The translations under genes and the position numbers were made by a program. Below, in pieces: positions 15,464-23,607 of a DNA stretch of 64,000 bases. The DNA comes from Speluncibacter jeojiensis (GTDB taxonomy: Bacteria > Actinomycetota > Actinomycetes > Mycobacteriales > Mycobacteriaceae): NCBI RefSeq assembly GCF_029589495.1, contig NZ_JAAIVF010000008.1:186001-250000 (forward strand), written 5' to 3'. Positions within the stretch are counted from its first letter, which is position 1, and every line of letters starts with the position of its first letter. Below the pieces are notes generated by a model. The model saw only the letters and a list, made by a program, of their open reading frames with translations. It was not told the DNA's origin and searched no databases.

Positions 15464-16722
15464 GACTTGAGCCAATCCCTGACGTCGTCGTAGCCCTGCG
15501 AGATCACGGCCCTGCCTCGCCATGCGAGTTCGATCGTGTCGTGACGGTTCATCTTCGCTAGTTCTGGAGCCGCGTGCACGCCGACGCCGAGGGTGGGTTC
15601 GGGTACCTTCAGCACTGTCAAGGCTCTGTCGATAACCTTCGTCGAGAATCCTGGCGCATGTGCGGCATCTGACAGCACGCTGGACAGTGTTGGCGCCGCC
15701 CGACCTGCTGCGGCGGCTTCGTCGGCGAGCTTCCCCATCGACGCAACACCCTTGATGGCGCCAACTCCAGGCGCAAGGCCTAGGCCATCCAGCCCGACTT
15801 TGGCGAGAGATCCGAGGTCCTCGGTCCGGAAGTCGCCGCTGCCGAGTCCCTTACCGAAATCGGCAAGATCGCGACGAACCTTCGGGTCGTTGAAATCGAG
15901 CCCCACGTTTGCCGCGCTGGCGGCAATTCCGACGGCCATGCCGATCAGGTCGAACGGTGGCGGGGTGAGTAGTGCGACGAATGCGCCGACCGCCGCCACC
16001 CCGCTCAGAATGTTGTGTACGAGCTCTTTATGTTTAGAGATCCAGTCGCCGACCGCCTTGACTGCGTCGGTGATCGTGTCCCACCAGTGCTTCTGCGGCG
16101 GGGTTGGGGCGAAGTCCTTCGCGGCCGAATCCAGTTCGGCGGCGGCTCTTTTTGCGGCAGCGTCATGATCGTGAGCAAGATCATGCGCCTGTTCGATAAT
16201 CGAACTGAGTTCGCGTTGTGCATCGGCTACATCCTTGGCCGTTGCATCTACCCGTGCGGCCGCGGCGTTGAGGCGAGTTTGCGCCACCCCCAACTGAACT
16301 GGATCCGAGAAGGTTCGGTCGGCTAGGGTGAGGTCGGGGTTTGCCTCAGCTTCGCGCAGGGCTGCTTGTGCCTGCCCAATTCTCTGCCGGGCGGCAGCGG
16401 CCTCTGCTTCCAGGCGTCGGGCGACGTCTCGGTTGTTGGTCAAGGCGGACTGCCACTCGTTGAGCGCGACCACCGCGCGCTCGAGTGAATGCTGTGCGTG
16501 GCCAAGATCTTGGGCGAGTGTGGTGTCGAAGTGGCTTCTGAAACCGTCGCCACCCGCGCCCCTCCAAACGTCGTCACTGCCGTTTCGGAGCCGCTTCAGG
16601 GCACCGTTCGTATCCCGGACGGACTCGCCCGACGCATCGATCTTGCCGCGCAGGAGTGCGACGTCATTCGGGGCTCCCGGGACGGGGTCAAACCCGAGAT
16701 TGGGATAGGGATCGAGTGTCAC
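15460..16722 (-). CDS. Putative T7SS-secreted protein, polymorphic-toxin-like
   Basis: 420 residues. The N-terminal ~200 residues are helical with VWRGAGGDGFRSHFDTTLAQ, the WXG-like turn followed by a helix typical of the putative T7SS signal domain. A long coiled-coil-like, Ala-rich segment (about 90-205) follows. The middle has a hydrophobic Gly/Ala segment (about 235-275). The C-terminal part (about 330-420) would be the effector region but matches no toxin I know. The order signal domain, linker, variable tail is that of secreted polymorphic toxins. Its neighbours are a WXG100-like protein upstream (start overlapping by 4 bases) and a hypothetical protein downstream, a common effector/partner layout. 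Confidence 0.7.
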   Translation of the reverse strand: MTLDPYPNLGFDPVPGAPNDVALLRGKIDASGESVRDTNGALKRLRNGSDDVWRGAGGDGFRSHFDTTLAQDLGHAQHSLERAVVALNEWQSALTNNRDVARRLEAEAAAARQRIGQAQAALREAEANPDLTLADRTFSDPVQLGVAQTRLNAAAARVDATAKDVADAQRELSSIIEQAHDLAHDHDAAAKRAAAELDSAAKDFAPTPPQKHWWDTITDAVKAVGDWISKHKELVHNILSGVAAVGAFVALLTPPPFDLIGMAVGIAASAANVGLDFNDPKVRRDLADFGKGLGSGDFRTEDLGSLAKVGLDGLGLAPGVGAIKGVASMGKLADEAAAAGRAAPTLSSVLSDAAHAPGFSTKVIDRALTVLKVPEPTLGVGVHAAPELAKMNRHDTIELAWRGRAVISQGYDDVRDWLKS

Positions 16723-17069
16723 TGGACCCGCTCAGCTGCGGCGTCACCAGGCGAGGGGACGGGCTGGCTCAATGCGCCCCGCGATCGATTCAATGCCTCG
16801 GCAAGAGCCTGGTCCGCGTCAAGGTACGCATCACGGCACTGAGAGACACCGTTCGCCATGTCCTTTGCGTGCGCGCCGATTCGATCCAACCCGTAGTGCC
16901 ACCGGCGCTGAAAGCGGTCGGCGGCGTCGTTGAGTATCTTGGGGCCGATGTCGCCGTGGCCGGCCGCTTTCATCGCGTTCATTGCATCCGTGAGCACCTG
17001 CTCAGAACCCCGAAGTAGTTGCACCGCTTTGTCGAGGGCATCAACATCTGCCCTGAGAAAGTCACCCAA
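16719..17069 (-). CDS. WXG100-like T7SS partner protein
   Basis: 116 residues, helical, without signal peptide. It has RFQRRWHYGLDRIGAHAKDM in the middle and begins with a heptad-rich helix. It starts with TTG 17069; a GGGGG ribosome-binding site lies 5-6 bases upstream and supports that start. It is first gene of the four-gene operon down to 14226. It probably forms a helical pair with the T7SS-signal domain of the next gene product, as WXG100 and EspC-like proteins do. The call rests on size, helix pattern and context. Confidence 0.65.
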   Translation of the reverse strand: MGDFLRADVDALDKAVQLLRGSEQVLTDAMNAMKAAGHGDIGPKILNDAADRFQRRWHYGLDRIGAHAKDMANGVSQCRDAYLDADQALAEALNRSRGALSQPVPSPGDAAAERVQ

Positions 17070-17191
17070 ATCAGCCCCCCGCTTGTATTGCGCCCCGGCC
17101 GCCGTTGCTCAGAGGAGAGCGCGGGCCCGCCCATCGTAACGCGCGACAAGGGCTGACCGGGACCCTGGCGACGCCCCGACACCGCCCCCCA

Positions 17192-17971
17192 TCACCGGGT
17201 CGCCAACACACCCCCGTCCACCGGGATGACCGCACCCGTCAGGTAGGTGCTCGCCCGGCCGGCGAGGAACACCGCAATCCCGGCCATGTCCTCGGGGCGG
17301 CCGATGCGGCGCAGCGGAATCTGCTGACCGACCGCGTCGGAGCCGACGGCGAGTATCCCGGCTGTCATCTTGGACTCGAACAGCCCCGGAGCGATGGCGT
17401 TGACCAGGATGTCCGGGGCCAGCTCGCCGGCCATCTGCTGGGTGAGCATGTGCACGGCCGCCTTACTCGCGCTGTAGGAGAAGTTGTTGTAGCCGGGCTC
17501 CGGCGCGCGAAGGCCGTCGACACTTCCGGTCATGACCACGCGCTCCGGATCCTCCGGCGTCGACGCCGCCCGCAGCAACGGGAGCAACGCCTGGGTGAGC
17601 AGGAAGGCGCCCTTGACGTTGAGCGCGAGCACCTTGTCCCACGCGGACGCCGGAAACTGTTCGAGCGGGGCACCCCAGTTGGTGCCGGCATTGTTGAACA
17701 GCAGGTGGATCGCCGCTTCGCGCCTGACGAGTTCACCTGCCAGCGCTGAGACTCCGGACTCCGTACCCAGGTCGGCCGGTATGGCGTGGATCGGTCCGAT
17801 CGACTCGAGCTCTGCCACAGTGGATTCGAGCTCGTCGACCTTGCGGCCGCTGATGTACACGGTCGCGCCGGCGGACAGCAGACCCTCGGTGATCATCTTG
17901 CCGATGCCGCGACCGCCGCCGGTCACGACCGCGACCTTGCCGTCGAGCCGGAAAAGCTCGGACACATTCAT
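17192..17971 (-). CDS. SDR family NAD(P)-dependent oxidoreductase
   Basis: Start chosen at ATG 17971, with ACGGAG 8 bases upstream, in preference to TTG 17977; 259 residues, normal for a classical SDR. The cofactor motif is TGGGRGIG (TGxxxGxG), then NNAG at about 90, the catalytic Ser in MTGSVDG, and YSASK (Tyr and Lys). It resembles RhlG/3-oxoacyl-reductase-type enzymes and reduces or oxidises a carbonyl/alcohol pair; substrate unknown. It is third in a minus-strand operon after the permease and the YdhR-like gene, so the substrate may come from the imported compound. Confidence 0.9.
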   Translation of the reverse strand: MNVSELFRLDGKVAVVTGGGRGIGKMITEGLLSAGATVYISGRKVDELESTVAELESIGPIHAIPADLGTESGVSALAGELVRREAAIHLLFNNAGTNWGAPLEQFPASAWDKVLALNVKGAFLLTQALLPLLRAASTPEDPERVVMTGSVDGLRAPEPGYNNFSYSASKAAVHMLTQQMAGELAPDILVNAIAPGLFESKMTAGILAVGSDAVGQQIPLRRIGRPEDMAGIAVFLAGRASTYLTGAVIPVDGGVLATR

Positions 17972-17997
17972 ACTCAAGCTCCGTTGCCGATCCGGAC

Positions 17998-18300
17998 TCA
18001 GGCGCTGTACAAGTCGTCGTGCAGGGTCAGTTCGATGTCGAGGATCTCGACCTCGACGGCGCCCTCGGCCTTGAACCGGTCGCCGACGCTGGCGACGATC
18101 GGCCCGTTGACGTAGGCCTCTGCGGCCTCCCTCGTCTCGAAGAAGTAGATGCCTCCGACCGTCTCCTGATCGCGGTTGCGCACGTAGTACTTCTGCTTGA
18201 GCCCGGGGAGCTGGCGGAACTTGTCGAGTCCGCCGATCGAGAGCTTCTCCTGATCGGCTTCGCTGAGCTTGCTGTCGAAGCGCATCCGGACGATCACCAT
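17998..18300 (-). CDS. YdhR-like (dimeric alpha-beta barrel) putative monooxygenase
   Basis: 100 residues, the length of YdhR-type proteins of the dimeric alpha/beta-barrel superfamily. It opens with VIVRMRFDSKLS, has KFRQLPGLKQKYYVRNRDQE in the centre and GGIYFFETREAAEAYVNGP after it, the usual strand-helix alternation. Relatives are small cofactor-independent or heme-linked monooxygenases or stress proteins. An AAGGAG site precedes ATG 18300. It sits between the permease and SDR genes with short gaps (49 and 26 bases) and is probably co-transcribed. Confidence 0.8.
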   Translation of the reverse strand: MVIVRMRFDSKLSEADQEKLSIGGLDKFRQLPGLKQKYYVRNRDQETVGGIYFFETREAAEAYVNGPIVASVGDRFKAEGAVEVEILDIELTLHDDLYSA

Positions 18301-18349
18301 GGTGGTTCTCCTTTGTGTTGTGATGTGACAGTTGAGATTCCCCGCCGAG

Positions 18350-19747
18350 TCACTCCGCGGGTACGGGAGTGTGCGCGGGCTTCGTGGACGGCTGTCGGCC
18401 GAGCAGTTCTCGGGAGCGTTGCCGGAGTTCGTCCTTGATACGTGGGTAACGCACGGCGTACCAGCATGCGCACGCCACGAACCAGACCCCGAGGCCGATG
18501 AGTGTGGCTGCCGACAGTCGGGTCAGCAGTAGGTAGGCGGTGACCCCGAGCACCGGGACGGACAGCGCGGCGCAGACCAGATGCGCGGCCCACTGCAGCC
18601 GGAACGACGCCGCCTCGAACAGGTCCGGACGCAACCGGCGCAGCCGCACCGAGGCGCCGGACAGGATGATGAAGCCGATCGAGAGGAACGCCGCGACGCC
18701 CGAGGCGATCTCCTCGATGCCGTATCCCAGCAGCACCGGTGCGAGCCCGATCACGGTCACCGCCACCAGCAGGTAGTGCGGCGTGCCGAAGCGCTTGTTG
18801 ACGGCGCCGAACCTGGCAGGAAACCACCCGTCGGAGATCGCGATCAACAGGCCTTTGGTACCCCAGGTCATCGACGAGTTCATGGTGCCCAGTGAGGCGA
18901 CCAGGCCGCCACCGATGACGAAGAACACGAACAGTGGATGTGGCAGCACCTGCTCGGCAACGACTGTCAGTGGCTTCCCCGCGACCTCGGGTATCGGCAG
19001 CACTCCGACTGCCGGAATCGCGAGCAGGATGTAGAGAACTCCGGCGAACAGCGTGCCGCCGATGATCGAGATGGGGATGGTGCGCCCTGGGTTCCTCATC
19101 TCGCCGCCGAGTTCGGCGACGAAGGTGCCGCCGCCGAGGACGAAGGTCAGCAGCGCCGATGCCTGGAGCAGTCCACCGACACCGTTGGGGAGGACGGCCG
19201 GATAGTGCGCCCAGTCGACGTGGAGGAATCCGCCGACGATGAACGTCATGTACCCGACGAGCATGATCAGTGCGAGCACGAGGCCGATCCGCGCGGAGAA
19301 GGACGCACCGAGCAGGTTGATGACGAAGAAGAAGAGGATGAGCGTGATCGCCACCGCGTGCGGGTTGATCCACCCGGCGAGGCTCTGCAGGTAGACGCCC
19401 GCGGTTAGTCCGAGGACGCCGACGGTGATCTGCGACAGGACGACGAATCCGAGGTTGAGGAATCCCACCCCCGGGTGGAGGATCCGGGCCGCGTACTTGT
19501 ACATCCCGCCGGCCGTGGGCAACGCGGAGGCCAGCGCGGCGTACGGAATCGTCGCCAGCGGCAGCGCGATGGCGGTGATGACGACCGCGATCGGCACGCC
19601 GCCGCCGGTGAACGTGATGGCGGAGCCGAGGATGGCGAGGATGCCGCCCCCGACGATCTGGTGGAACGTGATGCCCAGTGCCTGCATCAGCGTGACCGAT
19701 CGCTTGAGGTTGTGTACCTCACCCACGGCGGGACCATCAGGCGCCAT
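18350..19747 (-). CDS. APC superfamily amino acid permease
   Basis: Start set at ATG 19747 with an AAGGGG site 5 bases upstream; 465 residues and about 12 membrane segments. The N-terminal part has ALGITFHQIVGGGILAILGS, which matches the unwound first helix (GxGI-like) of APC transporters. The sixth-helix region has FVLGGGTFVAELGGEMRNPG with the E-x-x-NPxR-like motif of APC permeases. It probably imports an amino acid or amine by proton symport. The divergent DauR-like regulator and C-S lyase suggest a D- or sulfur-containing amino acid or a cysteine conjugate. It heads an operon with the YdhR-like and SDR genes. Confidence 0.88.
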   Translation of the reverse strand: MAPDGPAVGEVHNLKRSVTLMQALGITFHQIVGGGILAILGSAITFTGGGVPIAVVITAIALPLATIPYAALASALPTAGGMYKYAARILHPGVGFLNLGFVVLSQITVGVLGLTAGVYLQSLAGWINPHAVAITLILFFFVINLLGASFSARIGLVLALIMLVGYMTFIVGGFLHVDWAHYPAVLPNGVGGLLQASALLTFVLGGGTFVAELGGEMRNPGRTIPISIIGGTLFAGVLYILLAIPAVGVLPIPEVAGKPLTVVAEQVLPHPLFVFFVIGGGLVASLGTMNSSMTWGTKGLLIAISDGWFPARFGAVNKRFGTPHYLLVAVTVIGLAPVLLGYGIEEIASGVAAFLSIGFIILSGASVRLRRLRPDLFEAASFRLQWAAHLVCAALSVPVLGVTAYLLLTRLSAATLIGLGVWFVACACWYAVRYPRIKDELRQRSRELLGRQPSTKPAHTPVPAE

Positions 19748-19765
19748 GTCAACCCCTTGTTGATG

Positions 19766-19884
19766 AGTGTTGAAATGTGTTGCCACGGAGTATGGGGGTG
19801 AACACTTCGGAGTGTCAACCATCACATGTGGAGGGTTCCGGTCGGCGATCAGTCCCACTGGTTGACCCATCCGGCGCAACACTT
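19766..19884. promoter_or_regulatory. Divergent control region with repeated ACACTT motif
   Basis: Between the permease (minus) and the regulator (plus) the motif AACACTT or its complement occurs three times: AGTGTTGA at 19766-19773, a small palindrome ACACT-TCGG-AGTGT at 19802-19815, and AACACTT at 19878-19884. They would suit binding by the adjacent DauR-like regulator and control in both directions. Confidence 0.4.
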
Positions 19885-19927
19885 GTAGAACTTTGTGTAG
19901 GCCGACCAACAGGAGAGGGGCCTGGGG

Positions 19928-20695
19928 ATGACAGGGACGACCGGAGACAGTCCGCTCGGCGCGAGCCTCGGCGCAATTGGCCGCACGATGGACGGCGAGC
20001 GGCTGCTGATCTTGTTGACGAAGATCGTCGACGTGCTCGGCCATGCGCTGCCGCACGGCACCGAGGTGGTGCTGCACGACCTCGGTAAATTGCCGAACTC
20101 GGTCGTCGCTATCAGCGGGTCGGTCACCGGGCGGAGCGTCGGCGGTTCGGCGGCGGAAGTGCTGGTCGAACGGATCACCGCCGCGGAGGAAGACGAGCTC
20201 CTCGGCTACGAGAGCACCCTCCCGGACGGTCGATGGATCCGATCGTCGGCGCTGATCGTCCGGGATGTGTCGGGGACGGCGGTCGCGGCGCTGTGCATCA
20301 ACACCGAGATGTCGCTGTGGCGCTCGGTGGATCGCATCGTCTCGTCGATGCTCGGCCTGCCGCCGCGCGAGGAGTCGGCCCCGAGCTCGCGGGTCGCCGA
20401 GCCGGTGCCGGCGACGAGCCGGAGCCTGGAGCGGGCCGCCTTCACCGAGGGCATCGACTCGTTCGCCGACCTGATGATCGCGCGTCAGGTCGCGGCCATC
20501 GGCGTGCCCGTCGACTCCATGCGCAAGTCGCACAAGATTGCGGTGGTGGCGAGCCTGCGCGACCGCGGCGTGTTCGAGCTGCGCGGCGCGGTCCGTCAGG
20601 TGGCCGAGGCGCTCGAGGTCTCGCGGTTCACGATCTACAACTACCTGAATGAACTCGGGGACAAGCGCGTCCCGGAATCGGGAGACGAGCAATGA
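19928..20695 (+). CDS. DauR/YheO-like transcriptional regulator (PAS-like plus HTH)
   Basis: 255 residues. The N-terminal ~110 residues form the YheO-type PAS-like ligand domain: ILLTKIVDVLGHALPHGTEV, VVLHDLGKLPNSVVAISG. The C-terminal ~60 residues hold the HTH_22 helix-turn-helix, with RGVFELRGAVRQVAEALEVS and RFTIYNYLNEL. DauR of Pseudomonas, the best-known relative, represses D-arginine catabolism. It overlaps the downstream C-S lyase start (ATGA), so both are co-translated, and it probably controls both divergent operons in response to the substrate. The start ATG 19928 has AGGAG and GGGG stretches upstream. Confidence 0.85.
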   Translation: MTGTTGDSPLGASLGAIGRTMDGERLLILLTKIVDVLGHALPHGTEVVLHDLGKLPNSVVAISGSVTGRSVGGSAAEVLVERITAAEEDELLGYESTLPDGRWIRSSALIVRDVSGTAVAALCINTEMSLWRSVDRIVSSMLGLPPREESAPSSRVAEPVPATSRSLERAAFTEGIDSFADLMIARQVAAIGVPVDSMRKSHKIAVVASLRDRGVFELRGAVRQVAEALEVSRFTIYNYLNELGDKRVPESGDEQ

Positions 20696-21840
20696 CTTTC
20701 GATGACATCACCGCCGAGTGCCTGCGTGCCGCCGGTGGGATGAAGTGGACCAAGCATCCGGGCATGCTCGGGGCGTTCGTAGCCGAGATGGACTTCGGCG
20801 TCGCGCCCGCCATCGCCCGCTCGCTGCATGACGCGGTCGATCGTGGCCTGGTCGGCTACACGCCCCCGTGGCTGGAGGAGGAGGTGAGCGCGTCGACGAG
20901 CGAGTGGCTGTCCGTGCGCTACGGGTGGCAGGTCGCGGCCGATGGCATCCTGCCGACCTCGGATGTGATCCACGCGTTCGAGATCGTGTTGAGCCGGATC
21001 GCCCCGCCCGACGCGCAGGTTGTCCTAATGACGCCGGCCTATGGTCCGTTCTTCATGCTCTCGGCGATTCTGGGGCGCAAGGTCATCGAGGTACCGATGC
21101 TGCGCGACGGAGGGTCGTGGCAGGTGGACCTGGCCGGTCTCGATGCGGCGTTTCGGCAGGGGGGAGGGGTGCTCGTGCTCTGTCACCCACACAACCCGAT
21201 CGGGAAGGTCTACACGCCAACGGAACTCGCGGACATCGCAGGTGTCGTCGCCGCACACGACGGGTTGGTCTTCGCCGACGAGATCCACGCTCCGCTGACG
21301 TTCGACGGTGTGCCGCATGTTCCGTACGCGTCGGTCAACGAGACCGCGGCCGGCCATGCCCTCACCGCCACCTCCGCGTCAAAGGCGTTCAACCTGGCGG
21401 GGCTCAAATGCGCCCAGTTGATCCTCACCGCCGACGGTCATCGCGCAAGGTTGAACCCCTTGCGCGAGTACGTGTCCCATGGGTGTGCTGTCCTCGGGGC
21501 GATCGCCACCGTTGCGGCGTACCGCGACGGGGCCGATTGGCTGGGGGAGGTGCTCGGCTACCTCGCCGGGAACCGTGACGCCGCGCTCGAGCTGATCGGC
21601 GAGCTGGCTCCGGGCATCGATGCGACCCGTCCGGCGGCTACCTATTTCAGCTGGCTCGACATGCGCGGGCTGGGCATTGAGAACCCGCAGAAGTTCTTCA
21701 TGAAACACGCTGGAGTGGCACTGTCGGACGGTTCCACATTCGGGGCGGTCGGTGCCGGGCATGTACGGCTCAACCTGGCGATGCCGCGCCCGTTGCTCCG
21801 CGATGCGATCACCGCGATGGGCGCTGCGATCGGCGGGTGA
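20692..21840 (+). CDS. PatB/MalY-type aminotransferase class I/II, probable C-S lyase
   Basis: 382 residues, fold type I PLP enzyme. The N-terminal motif WTKHPGMLGAFVAEMDF is the MalY/PatB hallmark. The nucleotide-like loop LCHPHNPIGKVYTP has the conserved NP(I/T)G, ADEIHAPL contains the PLP-ring Asp, and SASKAFNLAGLKCA holds the Schiff-base lysine. RLNLAMPR provides the carboxylate-binding Arg. Such enzymes cleave cystathionine, cysteine conjugates or S-substituted cysteines to pyruvate, ammonia and a thiol; some are plain aminotransferases. It is co-translated with the DauR-like regulator. Confidence 0.87.
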   Translation: MTFDDITAECLRAAGGMKWTKHPGMLGAFVAEMDFGVAPAIARSLHDAVDRGLVGYTPPWLEEEVSASTSEWLSVRYGWQVAADGILPTSDVIHAFEIVLSRIAPPDAQVVLMTPAYGPFFMLSAILGRKVIEVPMLRDGGSWQVDLAGLDAAFRQGGGVLVLCHPHNPIGKVYTPTELADIAGVVAAHDGLVFADEIHAPLTFDGVPHVPYASVNETAAGHALTATSASKAFNLAGLKCAQLILTADGHRARLNPLREYVSHGCAVLGAIATVAAYRDGADWLGEVLGYLAGNRDAALELIGELAPGIDATRPAATYFSWLDMRGLGIENPQKFFMKHAGVALSDGSTFGAVGAGHVRLNLAMPRPLLRDAITAMGAAIGG

Positions 21841-21965
21841 TGGATGGGGCGGTCTGAACCTCCGATCTCAGGCCGGGGCAACCCCAATGGCTCCGACTTC
21901 CAGCGTCTGCTGCAGGGCGGTCGCCCGAGGGCGCCCCGTAGTCTGGACGTGTGAGATGGGATTGC

Positions 21966-22601
21966 TCAGGGCATAGCGTCGGTTCTCCTGGTTCCTGAGG
22001 GTCGCGGGTTGGTCACCTGCTCCGAACGGGCCATGGCATCCGTCCGTCGAACGGTGGACAGTGTGAAGTCCGAGCTCGGTCCACCGTCTCCGGCGGCGTC
22101 TCCGAGGATGCAGGCGGCCAGTATGAGCAGAACGAGCAGGTAGAGGAACCAAGCCTTCGTCAGCCTGCCGAAGCTGGGCCATCGACCGTCTTCGGGCCGG
22201 ATGACCACGAGCCCGAACAGTGCCTTTCCGACGGTCGCATGAAAGATCGCCTGGATGACGATGCGGTTGAGCATGGACAACGCCGGCCAGGAGACGAGCG
22301 CCCACACCTGCAACAGTGGGAACGTCTTGGCAAGCGTCGGATCGTATGCGACAGCAGCGAATACCGCGAGCATGGGTACGGCGTGCAGCACGAAGTCGAC
22401 CGCAGAGGATGCGATCCAGCGCAGAGTCTTGGGTGAGGGGTAGCGGAGGTCGGCTCTCTCCCCGAATCGCCGCGGCTGGGCGTCGAGGCGCCCAAAGCTC
22501 TCGATGCTGCGAAGCTCTGGTGGCGGCGACGGCATCTCATTGCGCTGGCCCCTGCTGTGTCGGCCGTACGTCGTGGAGATCTCAAACCCTTCTTGGCTCA
22601 A
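21966..22601 (-). CDS. RDD family membrane protein (copy 2)
   Basis: 211 residues. Hydrophobic segments lie at about 65-90, 100-120 and 145-165. Shared motifs with copy 1 (14226-14825) are RSIESFGRLD near the N-terminus, ATVGKALFGLVVIRP and EDGRWPS. It follows the DUF3558 gene with a 9-base gap and ends the minus-strand operon 24818-21966. The stop is convergent with the C-S lyase gene. Function unknown. Same order (secreted protein, then small proteins, then RDD) as the locus at 14-17 kb. Confidence 0.85.
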   Translation of the reverse strand: MSQEGFEISTTYGRHSRGQRNEMPSPPPELRSIESFGRLDAQPRRFGERADLRYPSPKTLRWIASSAVDFVLHAVPMLAVFAAVAYDPTLAKTFPLLQVWALVSWPALSMLNRIVIQAIFHATVGKALFGLVVIRPEDGRWPSFGRLTKAWFLYLLVLLILAACILGDAAGDGGPSSDFTLSTVRRTDAMARSEQVTNPRPSGTRRTDAMP

Positions 22602-22610
22602 TGGTTCTGG

Positions 22611-23138
22611 CTACTTGATCGGCACAGACTTCATGATCGCGTCGATCAACGAGACCTGTGAGTCGCACGATGCTGTCGACTCGTCGTCAGGCGAGACCGT
22701 GCTCTTGGTGGGTGACGGGTGGATGCTCACCGTCAGGTAGACCTGGTCCTGGAAGGGGACGCGCACGGTGCACAGGCCCCCGCCGTCCTCCATCGCCTGG
22801 GCGGTTCGTCCGTCCACCGTGACGGTTCGTTTGCCCGACATCAGTGGCACCGCCGAGAGCGCGGCCGGCGGGTGGTAGAGAGTCACCTTGACCACATGGG
22901 TTCCGTCGATCGAGTTGAATGAACACGAACGGCTGTTGGTGTCAGATCGTCTCGTCGGAGCTTCGGCAAGGTCGGAGCCGACGGCCTGCACTTGCTTCAT
23001 CGACACGAGCGAGCAGAGATCAACATCCTTCCAGTTTGAGGCCTGCGCGGCCGGCGGCGGTGTGCCTGCACCGCAGGCCGACAGAGCCAGACCCAATCCC
23101 GCAACGAGCAACGACGAGACGTGGCGTGACTGAACCAA
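22611..23138 (-). CDS. DUF3558 family lipoprotein (paralogue)
   Basis: 175 residues starting at TTG 23138 with GAGGA 6 bases upstream. A signal peptide (VSSLLVAGLGLALSAC) ends in the lipobox LSAC. The mature part has VDLCSLVSMKQVQAVG and RSCSFNS, the Cys pair and DxCxL motif of DUF3558. TVDGRTAQAME resembles the TVDGRAGWIA motif of the paralogue at 13658-14257. It should be anchored on the outer membrane face of the cytoplasmic membrane. Second or third gene of the RDD operon. Confidence 0.82.
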   Translation of the reverse strand: MVQSRHVSSLLVAGLGLALSACGAGTPPPAAQASNWKDVDLCSLVSMKQVQAVGSDLAEAPTRRSDTNSRSCSFNSIDGTHVVKVTLYHPPAALSAVPLMSGKRTVTVDGRTAQAMEDGGGLCTVRVPFQDQVYLTVSIHPSPTKSTVSPDDESTASCDSQVSLIDAIMKSVPIK

Positions 23139-23184
23139 GGCGATTCCTCAGGATTGTGTTGCGCGGACTGATGACGTCGCGGAC

Positions 23185-23607
23185 CTACCATTCGTTGGTC
23201 AACCATGAACGTGGAGGCCGGTCCTCGTCGTCATCCCAGTCGACCGTCGGCCTGGATGGAGCGTTCGGTGCCGAAGTGTCGGGGCGTGTGAAGACGAACG
23301 GCACGCCGAGCGCGGCAAGCTCATGGATCTCGGGTGGTGGCCAGGAGCTGTTGACAATCTCCGACCAGCTGCAAATACCGCTTCGTACTCGGGCGGCGGC
23401 GTCGACCATCGCCGCGGAGGCGCCCGGGGCAGCAGAGACCCGCTCCAGCAGTGCCTCGTCGACCTGCTCGATGGGTTGGCCGGCTTGGAAGCTGCGTTGG
23501 GCGAAGGCGGATGTGTTGGCCGCAAGAGTGCGCAACGATGATTCGAACCTCGTGTACAGGACTTCGAGGTGTGGTGGCAGGTACTCCGTCACGACGCATC
23601 CTGCCAC
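23185..23607 (-). CDS. Hypothetical protein in the second T7SS-substrate locus
   Basis: 140 residues, no signal peptide. An N-terminal helical part (about 8-70) with ESSLRTLAANTSAFAQRSF is followed by a Pro-rich, acidic tail ending in DWDDDEDRPPRSW. The start overlaps the preceding gene by 19 bases, so it is translationally coupled to the large WXG-like protein. I do not recognise a family. The helical part could be a small ESX-type partner. Confidence 0.6.
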   Translation of the reverse strand: MAGCVVTEYLPPHLEVLYTRFESSLRTLAANTSAFAQRSFQAGQPIEQVDEALLERVSAAPGASAAMVDAAARVRSGICSWSEIVNSSWPPPEIHELAALGVPFVFTRPDTSAPNAPSRPTVDWDDDEDRPPRSWLTNEW

